A stretch of 64,000 nt of DNA from Amycolatopsis albispora (lineage in GTDB: Bacteria > Actinomycetota > Actinomycetes > Mycobacteriales > Pseudonocardiaceae): NCBI RefSeq assembly GCF_003312875.1, contig NZ_CP015163.1:1-64000 (forward strand), written 5' to 3'. The notes beneath the pieces are model-generated. The model was not told the origin of the DNA, did not search any database, and saw only the letters and a program-made list of their open reading frames with translations. Numbering within the stretch: position 1 is the first letter of the stretch; every line of letters begins with the position of its first letter. Below are positions 54,461 through 62,310 of the stretch, one piece after another. The translations under genes were made by a program, and so were the position numbers.

Positions 54461-55767
54461 GCGAAGAACACGTTGCCGAACTGGGGAAGTGGGTCGCCGG
54501 ACTAGCCATGGTGGAGAGTTCGCCGGTTGATCGGCTGGGCCTGGTGCTGCTCGACGTCCTCGGGGTGACGGCACTGGGCACCGGCCAGCCCGAGCACCGG
54601 GCGCTGCACGCGGCCTGGCGGCCGCCCGCCGGGCCGGCGCCGCTGATCGGCACCGGAGCGCGGGTTTCCGTGGACGCCGCCGCCTGGCTCGGCGCGATGG
54701 CGCTGGTGTCGCGCGAACTGGACGAGGGCAACAAGTACGCGAAGGGACATCCGGCCGCACACGGCTTTCCCGCGGTGCTCGCGCTCGCCGCCGAACTCGA
54801 CAGCAGCGGCGCCGACCTCGCCGCCGCCCTGCTCGCGGCGTACGAAGTGGCCTCGCGGTTCGGCCGCGCCACGAAGCTGCGCCAGGGCATGCATCCACAC
54901 GGGAACTGGGGCGTGCCGGGTGCCGCGGCGGGGTGCGCGCGGCTGCTCGGCCTGGACGCGGCCGCCACCGCCGCCGCGATCGACACCGCCGCCGGACTGC
55001 CCGTCGCCGGGCACTTCGCGTCCGCCACTTCGGGGAATCCGGTGCGTGACGCCTGGCTGGGCGCGGCCAACGTGTCCGGTCTGGTGGCGGCGCGCATGGC
55101 CGCCGGCGGAATGGCCCGCAACACCGGCACCGCCGCGTTGTCGCTGGGTGAGCTGCTGGGATCGTTCGACTCCACCGAGCTGACCGCGGAACTCGGCACC
55201 CGCTGGGACATCACGCTCGGCTACTTCAAGCGGCACGCGGCCTGCTCGTTCACCCACCCCGCAGTGGACGCGGTGCTCACGCTGCGCGGTCCGGACATCG
55301 AGGGCGTGCTGGTGGAAACGCACGCACTCGGTGCCGGACTGTCCGGTGTGGACTGGGACAACCGGCTGTCGGCGATGTTCTCCACCCCGTTCGCCGTCGC
55401 GGCCGCCGCGGTGACCGGCGCCGTCGGCCCCGGCGCGCCGATCGACGATCCCGAGGTGCGCGCGCTGGCCAGGCGGGTCCGGCTGGTCGAGGCCGACGAC
55501 CTCACCGCCCGCCTGCCGGACGAGCGGGCCGCGCGCGTCACGGTGACCTACACCGGTGGCGGTTCGCGGACCGCCGAGGTGCCCAATCCGATCGGCGACG
55601 CCGACCACCACCCGCTGGGCGAGGCCGACGTCGCCGCCCTGCTCCGCGCGTGGCTGCCGGACCGGCCGGGCCTGGTCGAGCGGGCGGTGGCGCTGAGCCG
55701 CGACCTGCCGGGCCTGCCAGCCACCGGTGACGCGCTGCGCGCACTCGACGGAAAGGAGCAGAGCTGA
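54457..55767 (+). CDS. MmgE/PrpD-family protein, paralogue 2
   Basis: 436 residues, GTG 54457. Diverged from paralogue 1: the DFDDTH-like segment is replaced by LVSRELDEGNKYAKGHPAAH, and HPHGNWGVPGAAAGCARLLG and FKRHAACSFTHPAVDAVL replace the equivalent blocks. The family fold is clear, but the different active-site region suggests another substrate or reaction. The lysine-rich GNKYAKGH stretch is as in decarboxylase-type members. It lies between the transporter genes and the racemase-like gene, overlapping both. Confidence 0.86.
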   Translation: MSEEHVAELGKWVAGLAMVESSPVDRLGLVLLDVLGVTALGTGQPEHRALHAAWRPPAGPAPLIGTGARVSVDAAAWLGAMALVSRELDEGNKYAKGHPAAHGFPAVLALAAELDSSGADLAAALLAAYEVASRFGRATKLRQGMHPHGNWGVPGAAAGCARLLGLDAAATAAAIDTAAGLPVAGHFASATSGNPVRDAWLGAANVSGLVAARMAAGGMARNTGTAALSLGELLGSFDSTELTAELGTRWDITLGYFKRHAACSFTHPAVDAVLTLRGPDIEGVLVETHALGAGLSGVDWDNRLSAMFSTPFAVAAAAVTGAVGPGAPIDDPEVRALARRVRLVEADDLTARLPDERAARVTVTYTGGGSRTAEVPNPIGDADHHPLGEADVAALLRAWLPDRPGLVERAVALSRDLPGLPATGDALRALDGKEQS

Positions 55768-56405
55768 TGCGAGCACTCGCGGTGACACCGATCCACCTCC
55801 CGCCGGAGGAGATCGCCCGTCGCCAGTCGCGGTACGACCGCCTCGCGCCCCCGGGGCTGGAGATCGAGCTGCGTGACGTCGGCCCGGCCGCGCCGTCCGC
55901 TTTGGACACGGACGGGTCGGTCCGCGATTCCGAGCGTGCCGTTGCCGCCGCGTTGGCCGCGGCGGACGGAGACTGGGCTGTGGCCTTCCCGGACTGCGTG
56001 CTCGACCCGGCGGTGCCCGAGCGCGTGGCCGCCGGGCCGCGGCCGGTGCACGGCCTGCTGAAGCTGAGCGCGTCGCAGCTGGCGGCCAAGGGGGAGCGGT
56101 TCGGCGCGGTGGTGCGCAACGAGGCCATCGGGCGGGAGCTGCGCAGTCGGCTCGGCGCGTACGGGCTGACCCCGTTCCTCGCCGGAGTGCGCGTGCTGGA
56201 CCTGCCGTTCGAGGCCATCGCCGACACGGCCGCCTGGAACGCCGCGCTCGGTGACGCGGTGCGCGAACTCGCCGGACAAGGCGCCACGGCGGTGCTCAAC
56301 GGCTGTTCAGCGGTGGATGTCACCCCGGCGGATCTGCCCGCGCGCATCGTCGACCCGACCGCGCTGGCGCTCGCCGTGCTGATGGCGGAAGGGGTGCCCG
56401 CGTGA
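55767..56405 (+). CDS. Asp/Glu racemase-superfamily protein (hydantoin racemase / maleate isomerase / decarboxylase type)
   Basis: 212 residues. The two catalytic cysteines are at about Cys77 (FPDC) and Cys180 (LNGCSAVD), at the spacing of this two-domain family. Members isomerise maleate, racemise hydantoins or amino acids, or decarboxylate arylmalonates. The start overlaps the preceding stop by one base. Next to a hydantoinase-like amidohydrolase, hydantoin or cyclic-imide racemisation is one reading; maleate isomerisation is another. Confidence 0.78.
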   Translation: MRALAVTPIHLPPEEIARRQSRYDRLAPPGLEIELRDVGPAAPSALDTDGSVRDSERAVAAALAAADGDWAVAFPDCVLDPAVPERVAAGPRPVHGLLKLSASQLAAKGERFGAVVRNEAIGRELRSRLGAYGLTPFLAGVRVLDLPFEAIADTAAWNAALGDAVRELAGQGATAVLNGCSAVDVTPADLPARIVDPTALALAVLMAEGVPA

Positions 56406-57763
56406 GCGAAGGTCCCGATCTGGTCGTGGCGGGTGCGGGCGGTGGGCTCGCCGGGGCGCTGCGTGCCGCCGAACTCGGGTTGAGCGTGCTCGTGGTCGAA
56501 GCCAGCGAGCACTTCCGCCGCGGCAACAACACTTCCATGTCCACCGCGATGTTCCCCGGTGCCGGTTCGCGCTGGCAGCGCGAGGCCGGGATCACGGACT
56601 CCCCGGACGCCTTCGTCGCGGACATCATGGCCAAGACCCACGGCGAGGCCGAACCACGGCTGGCGCGCACACTGGCCGAGGTCAGTGCGCCGCTGGTGGA
56701 ATGGCTGGCCGACTCGGTGCGGTTGCCGCTTTCGCTGGTCACCGACTTCAACTACCCGGGCCACGCCGTGCCGCGCTGCCATTCCATTCCCGGCAGGCAC
56801 GGGTCCGGCGTGATCGACCACCTGGCGCGCGCGGTTACCGAGCACCCCGCCATCGACCTGCTGGTGCCCGCGAAACTGGTCGATGTGCTGACCACTGTGG
56901 ACGGTGCGGTGCGGGCGGTGGTGGTCCGCGATCCCAGTGGCGCGGAGGAGGAGATCCCGACTCGCGCGGTGCTGCTGGCCACCAACGGCTACGGCGCCGA
57001 CAGCGAACTGGTGCGGCGCCACCTGCCGGAGATCGCGGGCGCGCTGTACCAGGGCAGCGATCAGTCGCTCGGTGATGCCCTCCGAATCGGGGAAAAGCTC
57101 GGCGCCGCAACGGGTTTCCTGGACGCCTACCAGGGGCACGGCGCGGTCGCGGCGAGCGCGGGCACACTGGTCGGCTGGGCCACCATCATTCACGGCGGCA
57201 TCCTGGTCGATCTCGGCGGACGGCGGTTCGGCGACGAGACGCGGGGTTATTCGGAGTACGCCGCCGAACTGGCCGCGCGGCCCGGCGGCACCGGCTGGAT
57301 CCTGCTCGACGAGGTGATCTTCGAGCAGTGCCAGCCGTTCCAGGACTTCCGCGACACGGTCTCGGCCGGTGCGGTGCACTTCGCCGACGACGTACCGTCG
57401 CTGGCGCGGAGCACCGGACTGCCCGAGGACGCGCTCGCGGACGAACTCGGCACGGCGGCCGCGATCGCCCGCGGTGAGCGCGCCGACGAATTCGGCCGCA
57501 CCAACTGGGAACGCCCGCTCACGCCCCGCTACGCCGCGGTCCGCGTGGTGCCCGCGCTGTTCCACACCCAGGGTGGCTTGCTGGTCAATGAGTACGCGGC
57601 CGTGGTCGACCCCGAGGACCGGCCGATCCCCGGGCTGTACGCGGCGGGTGGTGCCGCCGCCGGGATCTCCGGCCACGGCGCCGCCGGTTACCTGCCGGGC
57701 AACGGCCTGCTGCCCGCGTTCGGGCTGGCCTACCTGGCCGCGAACGACATCGCTAAGGAGTGA
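56402..57763 (+). CDS. FAD-dependent oxidoreductase of the fumarate reductase/succinate dehydrogenase flavoprotein family
   Basis: 453 residues. N-terminal dinucleotide motif LVVAGAGGGLAGALRAAELG with LVVEASEHFRRGNNTSMS, and C-terminal FAD segment LYAAGGAAAGISGHGAAGYL. Middle GWATIIHGGILVDLGGRRF fits soluble members (urocanate reductase, 3-ketosteroid dehydrogenase, tricarballylate dehydrogenase). GTG 56402 overlaps the racemase-like gene (GTGA). It would add or remove a C=C bond next to a carboxylate or carbonyl. Confidence 0.85.
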   Translation: MSEGPDLVVAGAGGGLAGALRAAELGLSVLVVEASEHFRRGNNTSMSTAMFPGAGSRWQREAGITDSPDAFVADIMAKTHGEAEPRLARTLAEVSAPLVEWLADSVRLPLSLVTDFNYPGHAVPRCHSIPGRHGSGVIDHLARAVTEHPAIDLLVPAKLVDVLTTVDGAVRAVVVRDPSGAEEEIPTRAVLLATNGYGADSELVRRHLPEIAGALYQGSDQSLGDALRIGEKLGAATGFLDAYQGHGAVAASAGTLVGWATIIHGGILVDLGGRRFGDETRGYSEYAAELAARPGGTGWILLDEVIFEQCQPFQDFRDTVSAGAVHFADDVPSLARSTGLPEDALADELGTAAAIARGERADEFGRTNWERPLTPRYAAVRVVPALFHTQGGLLVNEYAAVVDPEDRPIPGLYAAGGAAAGISGHGAAGYLPGNGLLPAFGLAYLAANDIAKE

Positions 57764-57770
57764 ACGAGAA

Positions 57771-59237
57771 GTGGCTACAACGGAACTGCTGGTCCGCAAC
57801 GTGCGCGTGGTGCGTCCCGAAGACGCTGACGGGGCACCGGAACTGCTCGACATCGCGGTGAACGACGGCACGATCACGCGGGTCGCGCCCGGCCTCGACC
57901 CCGCCGACGCGGCCACCGTGGTGGACGGCCGCGGTCTGCTCGCCTTTCCCGGCGTGGTGGACGCGCACCAGCACTGGGGCATCTACAACGAGCTGGGCAC
58001 CGACACCCGGACCGAGAGCCGGGCCAGCGCGCAGGGCGGGGTGACCACCGCGCTGACCTACATGCGCACCGGGCAGTACTACCTGAACCGGGGCGGCAGC
58101 TACCGCGAGTTCTTTCCCGAGGTGCTCGCCGCCGCGGCCGGTAAGTCCTATGTGGACTACGCGTTCCACCTGGCGCCGATGATGGCGCAGCACATCGACG
58201 AGATCCCGTATCTGGTCGAGGAACACGGCGTCACCTCGTTCAAGATCTTCATGTTCTACGGCAGCCACGGGCTGCACGGGCGGTCGAGCAGCCAGAGCGA
58301 CTTCCTGATGATCCCGCCCGACGAGCGGTACGACCTGGCGCACTTCGAGTTCGTCATGCGCGGCATCCAGCGGGCGCGTGAGGAGCTGACGGACTACGCG
58401 CCGCACCTTTCGCTGTCGCTGCACTGCGAAACCGCGGAGATCATGACCGCGTACACGAAGCTGGTCGAGCAGGACCCGTCGGTTTCGGGGCTGCGGGCGT
58501 ACAGCCGGTCGCGGCCGCCGCATTCGGAAGGGCTCGCGGTGACCATCGCGTCCTACCTGGCGCACGAGACCGGGCTGCCGAACATCAACCTGCTGCACCT
58601 GTCCTCGGAGAAGGCGCTGGACGCGGCGCTGCGCATGGCGAAGACCTTTCCGCAGGTGGATTTCCGGCGTGAGGTGACGGTCGGTCACCTGCTGGCCGAT
58701 GTGGACACCGCGAGCGGCATCGGCGGCAAGGTCAACCCGCCGCTGCGTGAGCGCGAGGACGTCGAGGCGCTGTGGGGGCACGTGCTGGCCGGTGAGGTGG
58801 ACTGGGTGGTCAGCGACCACGCGTGCTGCCGCGACGAGCTGAAGTTCGGCGCCGACCGCGACGACGTGTTCCTGGCGAAGTCCGGCTTCGGTGGCGCGGA
58901 GTACCTGCTGCCGGGGCTGGTCGGCGAGGGCGTCAAGCGCGGGCTTTCGCTCCAGCACATCGCGCGGCTCACGTCGTGGAACCCGGCGCGGCGGTACGGC
59001 CTGCTGCGCAAGGGCACCATCGCCGAGGGCTACGACGCCGACTTCGCGCTGGTCGACCCGGACGTGTCGTGGACCGTGCGCGCCGCCGACTCGGAGTCCA
59101 CGCAGGAGTACACGCCGTTCGAAGGCTTCCCGATGACCGCGAAGGTCACCGACACCTTCGTGCGCGGGCACCACGTGTACGCGGACGGCGAGGTGACCGG
59201 GGGGCCGGTCGGGCAGTACCTGAAGCGGGGGCGCTGA
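57771..59237 (+). CDS. Hydantoinase/dihydropyrimidinase-type amidohydrolase
   Basis: 488 residues. All metal ligands of the binuclear amidohydrolase site are present: His66 and His68 (DAHQHWG), the Lys158 that is carbamylated (TSFKIF), His218 (SLHCE), His276 (LLHLSSE) and Asp349 (SDHACC). It opens cyclic amides such as hydantoins, dihydropyrimidines or allantoin-like rings. GTG 57771 is seven bases after the flavoprotein stop. Last gene of the plus-strand operon; supports a cyclic amide or imide as pathway substrate. Confidence 0.88.
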   Translation: MATTELLVRNVRVVRPEDADGAPELLDIAVNDGTITRVAPGLDPADAATVVDGRGLLAFPGVVDAHQHWGIYNELGTDTRTESRASAQGGVTTALTYMRTGQYYLNRGGSYREFFPEVLAAAAGKSYVDYAFHLAPMMAQHIDEIPYLVEEHGVTSFKIFMFYGSHGLHGRSSSQSDFLMIPPDERYDLAHFEFVMRGIQRAREELTDYAPHLSLSLHCETAEIMTAYTKLVEQDPSVSGLRAYSRSRPPHSEGLAVTIASYLAHETGLPNINLLHLSSEKALDAALRMAKTFPQVDFRREVTVGHLLADVDTASGIGGKVNPPLREREDVEALWGHVLAGEVDWVVSDHACCRDELKFGADRDDVFLAKSGFGGAEYLLPGLVGEGVKRGLSLQHIARLTSWNPARRYGLLRKGTIAEGYDADFALVDPDVSWTVRAADSESTQEYTPFEGFPMTAKVTDTFVRGHHVYADGEVTGGPVGQYLKRGR

Positions 59238-60011
59238 TCAGCGGGTGGCGGCCGGGGTGCGCGCGATCTCGCCGGCCGCCGCCCGTACCAGCTCGCGGTA
59301 GCGCTCGACCAGGTCCGGGGTGAAGCGGTACTCGGGGCCGCAGATGCTGATCGCGCCGCGCACCTCGCCGTCGGGGCCGAACACCGGCGCGGCCACCGAA
59401 CCGGCCCCGGCCTGCCGTTCCCCGAGCGAGACGGCAACCCCGTCCTCGGCGACGCGCTCCAGCTCGGCGCGTAGCTCGTCCTCGGCCACTATGGTGCGCT
59501 CGGTCAGCGCGTCGTGGGGGGCGGCGAGCAGCGCTTCACGGCGGTCGGCGGGGAGGTTCGCCAGGATGACCTTGCCGGAGGACCCGGCGTGCAGCGGGAA
59601 GCGCTTGCCCAGCTCCACGGTCATCTTGATCTCGCGCTCGCTCTCGAACTGCTCGAGGTAGACCCGTTCGTCGCCGAGCAGGCCGGAGAGCGTGGTGGTC
59701 TCGCCGGTCTCGTCGCGCAACCGGCGCAACACGGGCGCGGCGGCGACGCGGAGGTCGAACCCGCGCAACGCACTCGCCCCCAGCGCGACGGCCGCCGGCC
59801 CGAGGCGATAACCGGCCACGCCGGGATCGGTGGCCAGCATCTCGCGCGAGACCAGCGACTGGAGAATGCGGTAGACCACCGCCTTCGACACGCCGAGTTC
59901 GCGCCCGATCGCGCTGACGCCGAGATACTTCGGCCCGGTGGCAAACAGCAGAAGCACGTCGGCGACGCGGCCGGCCACCTCGGTGCCGGTAGTATTGTCC
60001 TTGTTGCTCAC
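59238..60011 (-). CDS. IclR-family regulator of the catabolic cluster
   Basis: 257 residues. Winged HTH at about 20-70 (VADVLLLFATGPKYLGVSAI, VSKAVVYRILQSL) and an IclR effector domain (PLHAGSSGKVILANL, GERQAGAGSVAAPVFGPDGE). GTG 60011. Convergent with the amidohydrolase gene with no gap. A TGTTTC-N7-GGAACG site lies six bases before its start and two better copies lie before the divergent operons, so it probably represses both and itself. Confidence 0.9.
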   Translation of the reverse strand: MSNKDNTTGTEVAGRVADVLLLFATGPKYLGVSAIGRELGVSKAVVYRILQSLVSREMLATDPGVAGYRLGPAAVALGASALRGFDLRVAAAPVLRRLRDETGETTTLSGLLGDERVYLEQFESEREIKMTVELGKRFPLHAGSSGKVILANLPADRREALLAAPHDALTERTIVAEDELRAELERVAEDGVAVSLGERQAGAGSVAAPVFGPDGEVRGAISICGPEYRFTPDLVERYRELVRAAAGEIARTPAATR

Positions 60012-60017
60012 AGGCCC

Positions 60018-60036
60018 TGTTTCGATCAGAGGAACG
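60018..60036. promoter_or_regulatory. IclR-type operator, site 3 (autoregulation)
   Basis: TGTTTC-N7-GGAACG (spacer GATCAGA), one mismatch from sites 1 and 2, immediately upstream of the iclR GTG start at 60011, where binding would block transcription or translation start. Confidence 0.55.
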
Positions 60037-60117
60037 ACTTCTCCAGTGTGACGGGTGAATATCGGCGCGTCAAGCTGGCTTGTTCCGCCCAGCGATACGC
60101 GGCTGGCCTTTGCTGGG

Positions 60118-60174
60118 GTGTCACGAATGTGGCTTTCGAGACGTTTGGCGTCTCGAAAGCCACATTCGTGACAC
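60118..60174. repeat. Dispersed palindromic element, copy 2
   Basis: Perfect 26-bp inverted repeat (60118-60143 with 60149-60174), loop TTTGG. It shares the outer CACGAATGTGGCTTTCG with copies 1 and 3, but its inner stem reads AGACG in place of GGGCG, and both arms changed together, so pairing is conserved while sequence is not. Confidence 0.85.
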
Positions 60175-60252
60175 GGGCGCGGCGCTGGGGCGGGGCACTT
60201 TCGGCGCGCGAGTCACCCCGGACCGTTGCCGCCCGCTGCGGCCGCCCCTGGG

Positions 60253-60301
60253 CACGAATGTGGCTTTCGGGGCGAAATCCGCCCCGAAAGCCACATTCGT
60301 G
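60253..60301. repeat. Dispersed palindromic element, copy 3
   Basis: Perfect 22-bp inverted repeat (60253-60274 with 60280-60301), loop AAATC, same core as copy 1 at 7521. It is only 78 bp from copy 2. No gene is between them. Confidence 0.85.
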
Positions 60302-60790
60302 TCCCGCTTTCGGCGGCCGAGGGTCCGGGCCCGAGGAGGCCCCCCGGTTCCCGAGAGCTTCGGCGGCCTCCGGCCGTGGCCCGGCTCTGGCCTCCGGTCG
60401 CGGCTCCGGCCTTGCGTCGGCTCCCCGGTCTCCGGCTGCGGCTGCGGCTCGGTTCTTGCGTCGGCTCCCGGCCTCCGGCTGCAGGTCCGGTTCTTGCGTC
60501 GGCTCCCGTCTCCGCCTGCGGCCCACGCCCCTGCGTTGGCTCCTGGCCTCGGGCCGCGGCTCCAGCCTCTGCATCGGCGCCGGGCCTCGGGTGGCTGCCC
60601 CGGCGCCTGCCTCCGGCTCTGGCGTCTGCCTCGGCCCACGTGCCGCTGCCGCTGCCTTGGCCCCGGGGCGTCGCCCCGGGCCCCCGGCTTCGGCCTCTGT
60701 CTCGCCCTCGGGCCGCTGGCTTCGGGTCCCTGCCTCGGCCTCGGCCTCTGCGTCGCTCCCAGGCCGCTGGCTCCGGCCGCCGCCTTGAGG
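60302..60790. repeat. Degenerate GC-rich minisatellite, non-coding
   Basis: About 490 bp of pyrimidine-biased sequence built from diverged units of roughly 37-44 bp. CTTGCGTCGGCTCC or near copies start at 60411, 60455, 60493 and 60530, separated by GGCCTCCGGCTGCGG-like filler. Every frame stays open because stops are rare in this composition, but the translations are Arg/Pro/Gly strings with no start context or domain. I see no gene from 60012 to 60813. Confidence 0.6.
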
Positions 60791-60813
60791 TTCGGTGGCT
60801 GGTGGAACGTGTT

Positions 60814-61296
60814 CTATGAAGTGGGTGCGGCTGCCCATCGGTTCGCGGTGAGGCGGAAGCTGGGCAGGTCGTCCAGTGAGTGCGTCGCTTCGTAGGTGCG
60901 TTGGTATCCGGTGTGCGCGATCCGCCACCGCCCGTCGTCGCCGCGGTGGTAGGTGTCTTCGTAGAAGGCGGCCCCGGCGATGACCACGCGGTGCTCGGTC
61001 GCGATCACCAGGTCCTGGAACGCCCAGGTGCCCGTCGCCCGGTCGCCGTCGATGTCGATCTCCGGCTGGCAGGCGAAGTGTGTGGTGATGATCTCCGGGC
61101 CCAAGGTGTTCCGCAGGAACTCCAGGATGGCGTCCCGGCCGGTCAGCACCAGCGGCTTCCCGTACGAAGGCGTGCCGTAGTCGGCGACCGCGTCGGCGGT
61201 GAGGGCACCGGCCAGGTCGTCCCAGTCCTTCGTGTCGACGCAGCGGAGGTACCGGTACTTGAGTCGCTTGATCTCTTCGAGTGCGGCGAGGTCCAT
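60814..61296 (-). CDS. SnoaL-like (NTF2-fold) protein
   Basis: 160 residues. MDLAALEEIKRLKYRYLRCV, DTKDWDDLAGALTADAVADY and TGRDAILEFLRNTLGP start the SnoaL_4-type fold common in actinobacterial catabolic operons, often with hydratase or dehydratase activity on steroids or ring compounds. An FHW-like DLVI/HRVVIAGAAFYEDTYHR middle is present. ATG 61296. It follows the nitronate monooxygenase gene and ends the minus-strand operon. Confidence 0.82.
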   Translation of the reverse strand: MDLAALEEIKRLKYRYLRCVDTKDWDDLAGALTADAVADYGTPSYGKPLVLTGRDAILEFLRNTLGPEIITTHFACQPEIDIDGDRATGTWAFQDLVIATEHRVVIAGAAFYEDTYHRGDDGRWRIAHTGYQRTYEATHSLDDLPSFRLTANRWAAAPTS

Positions 61297-61341
61297 GCGC
61301 TCCAGCTTCCGCCCCCGCCGCCGTGCGCGCAAGAACGTGTT

Positions 61342-62310
61342 CTAATTTGACTCGACGGCCGGGGGCAGCGAAGACCGCGCCGAGCGGTACTCGCGGACGA
61401 TGTGCGCGACGATGTCGGCGGCCGGGAGCACCGTGTCGATCAGCCCGGCCGACTGCCCCGCCTCCACCTTGCCCTCGGCGACGTCACCGTGCAGCGCCGC
61501 GTCCTTCAGCGACGACGCCTGGAACACCTTGCGCCGCAGCGCTTCCTCCGCCCCGCTCGCCTCCAGGTCGAGCATGCGCGCGGTGAACTCGTTCGCCACC
61601 GCCCGGATCACGCCGAGCCCGTGCCCCACGGTCCGCGTGCCGTCGACGCCCGCGCCGACCACCGCCGCCTTGTACGAGTCGTGCACCGAAGCCTCCGAGC
61701 TGGCGAGGAACCGCGTGCCGAACTGTGCCGCCCCGGCACCCAGCGCGAGCATCGCGGCGAGCCCGGCGCCGTCGGCGACGCCGCCCGAGGCGATCACCGG
61801 CACCTCCGGCACCGCGCGCACCACGGCCCGGACCAGCACCTGCGTGGCGACCATCGCGGGCGGCGGGTGCCCACCCGCCTCCGCCCCGACCACCACCAGC
61901 GCGTCCACCCCGGCGTCCGCGGCCTTGCGCGCGTGCGCGGTCCCGGCGACCACGTGCAGGCAACGCGTGCCCACCGCGTGGAACGCCTCGAGATACCGCC
62001 GCGGCCCGCCCTGCGAAGCGATCAGCACCGGCGGACGCCGGGCCAGCAGCAGGTCGATCACCGCGTCCGCGTCCGGCCGGTACAGCGGCAGGTTCACCGC
62101 CCACGGCCGGTCGGTGCCCGCCGCCACCTCGTCGAGCGTGCGCGCCAGGTCCGGCAGGCGCATCGGCCCGGCCGCGACCACCCCGAGCCCGCCCGCGTTG
62201 CTCACCGCCAGCGGCAGCGCCGAGCACGACGACGCCCACGACATGCCCGCCTGCACGATCGGCAGGTCGATGCCGAGCAGCTCGGTCACCGGCGTCACGA
62301 TGCGGGTCAC
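61342..62310 (-). CDS. Nitronate monooxygenase (2-nitropropane dioxygenase-like)
   Basis: 322 residues, FMN TIM barrel. LPIVQAGMSWASSCSALPLA, VVVGAEAGGHPPPAMVATQV (the GxEAGGH motif of the family), IASGGVADGAGLAAMLALGA and AAQFGTRFLASSEAS are present. Such enzymes oxidise nitronates or reduce enoyl compounds. GTG/ATG start at 62310 overlaps the acyl-CoA ligase stop (ATGA). Its substrate here is unknown; in such operons it may act on an acyl-CoA intermediate. Confidence 0.9.
   Translation of the reverse strand: MTRIVTPVTELLGIDLPIVQAGMSWASSCSALPLAVSNAGGLGVVAAGPMRLPDLARTLDEVAAGTDRPWAVNLPLYRPDADAVIDLLLARRPPVLIASQGGPRRYLEAFHAVGTRCLHVVAGTAHARKAADAGVDALVVVGAEAGGHPPPAMVATQVLVRAVVRAVPEVPVIASGGVADGAGLAAMLALGAGAAQFGTRFLASSEASVHDSYKAAVVGAGVDGTRTVGHGLGVIRAVANEFTARMLDLEASGAEEALRRKVFQASSLKDAALHGDVAEGKVEAGQSAGLIDTVLPAADIVAHIVREYRSARSSLPPAVESN

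Noticed and set aside
60118..60301. Possible CRISPR array or attachment site from repeated 17-bp cores
   Set aside because: Only two copies here, each a complete palindrome, with no unique spacers of equal size and no cas or integrase genes.
60026..60928. Long open frames on both strands through the palindromes and minisatellite
   Set aside because: Arg/Pro/Gly-rich translations, no start signals and no domain; open only because TA-rich stops are rare in this composition.
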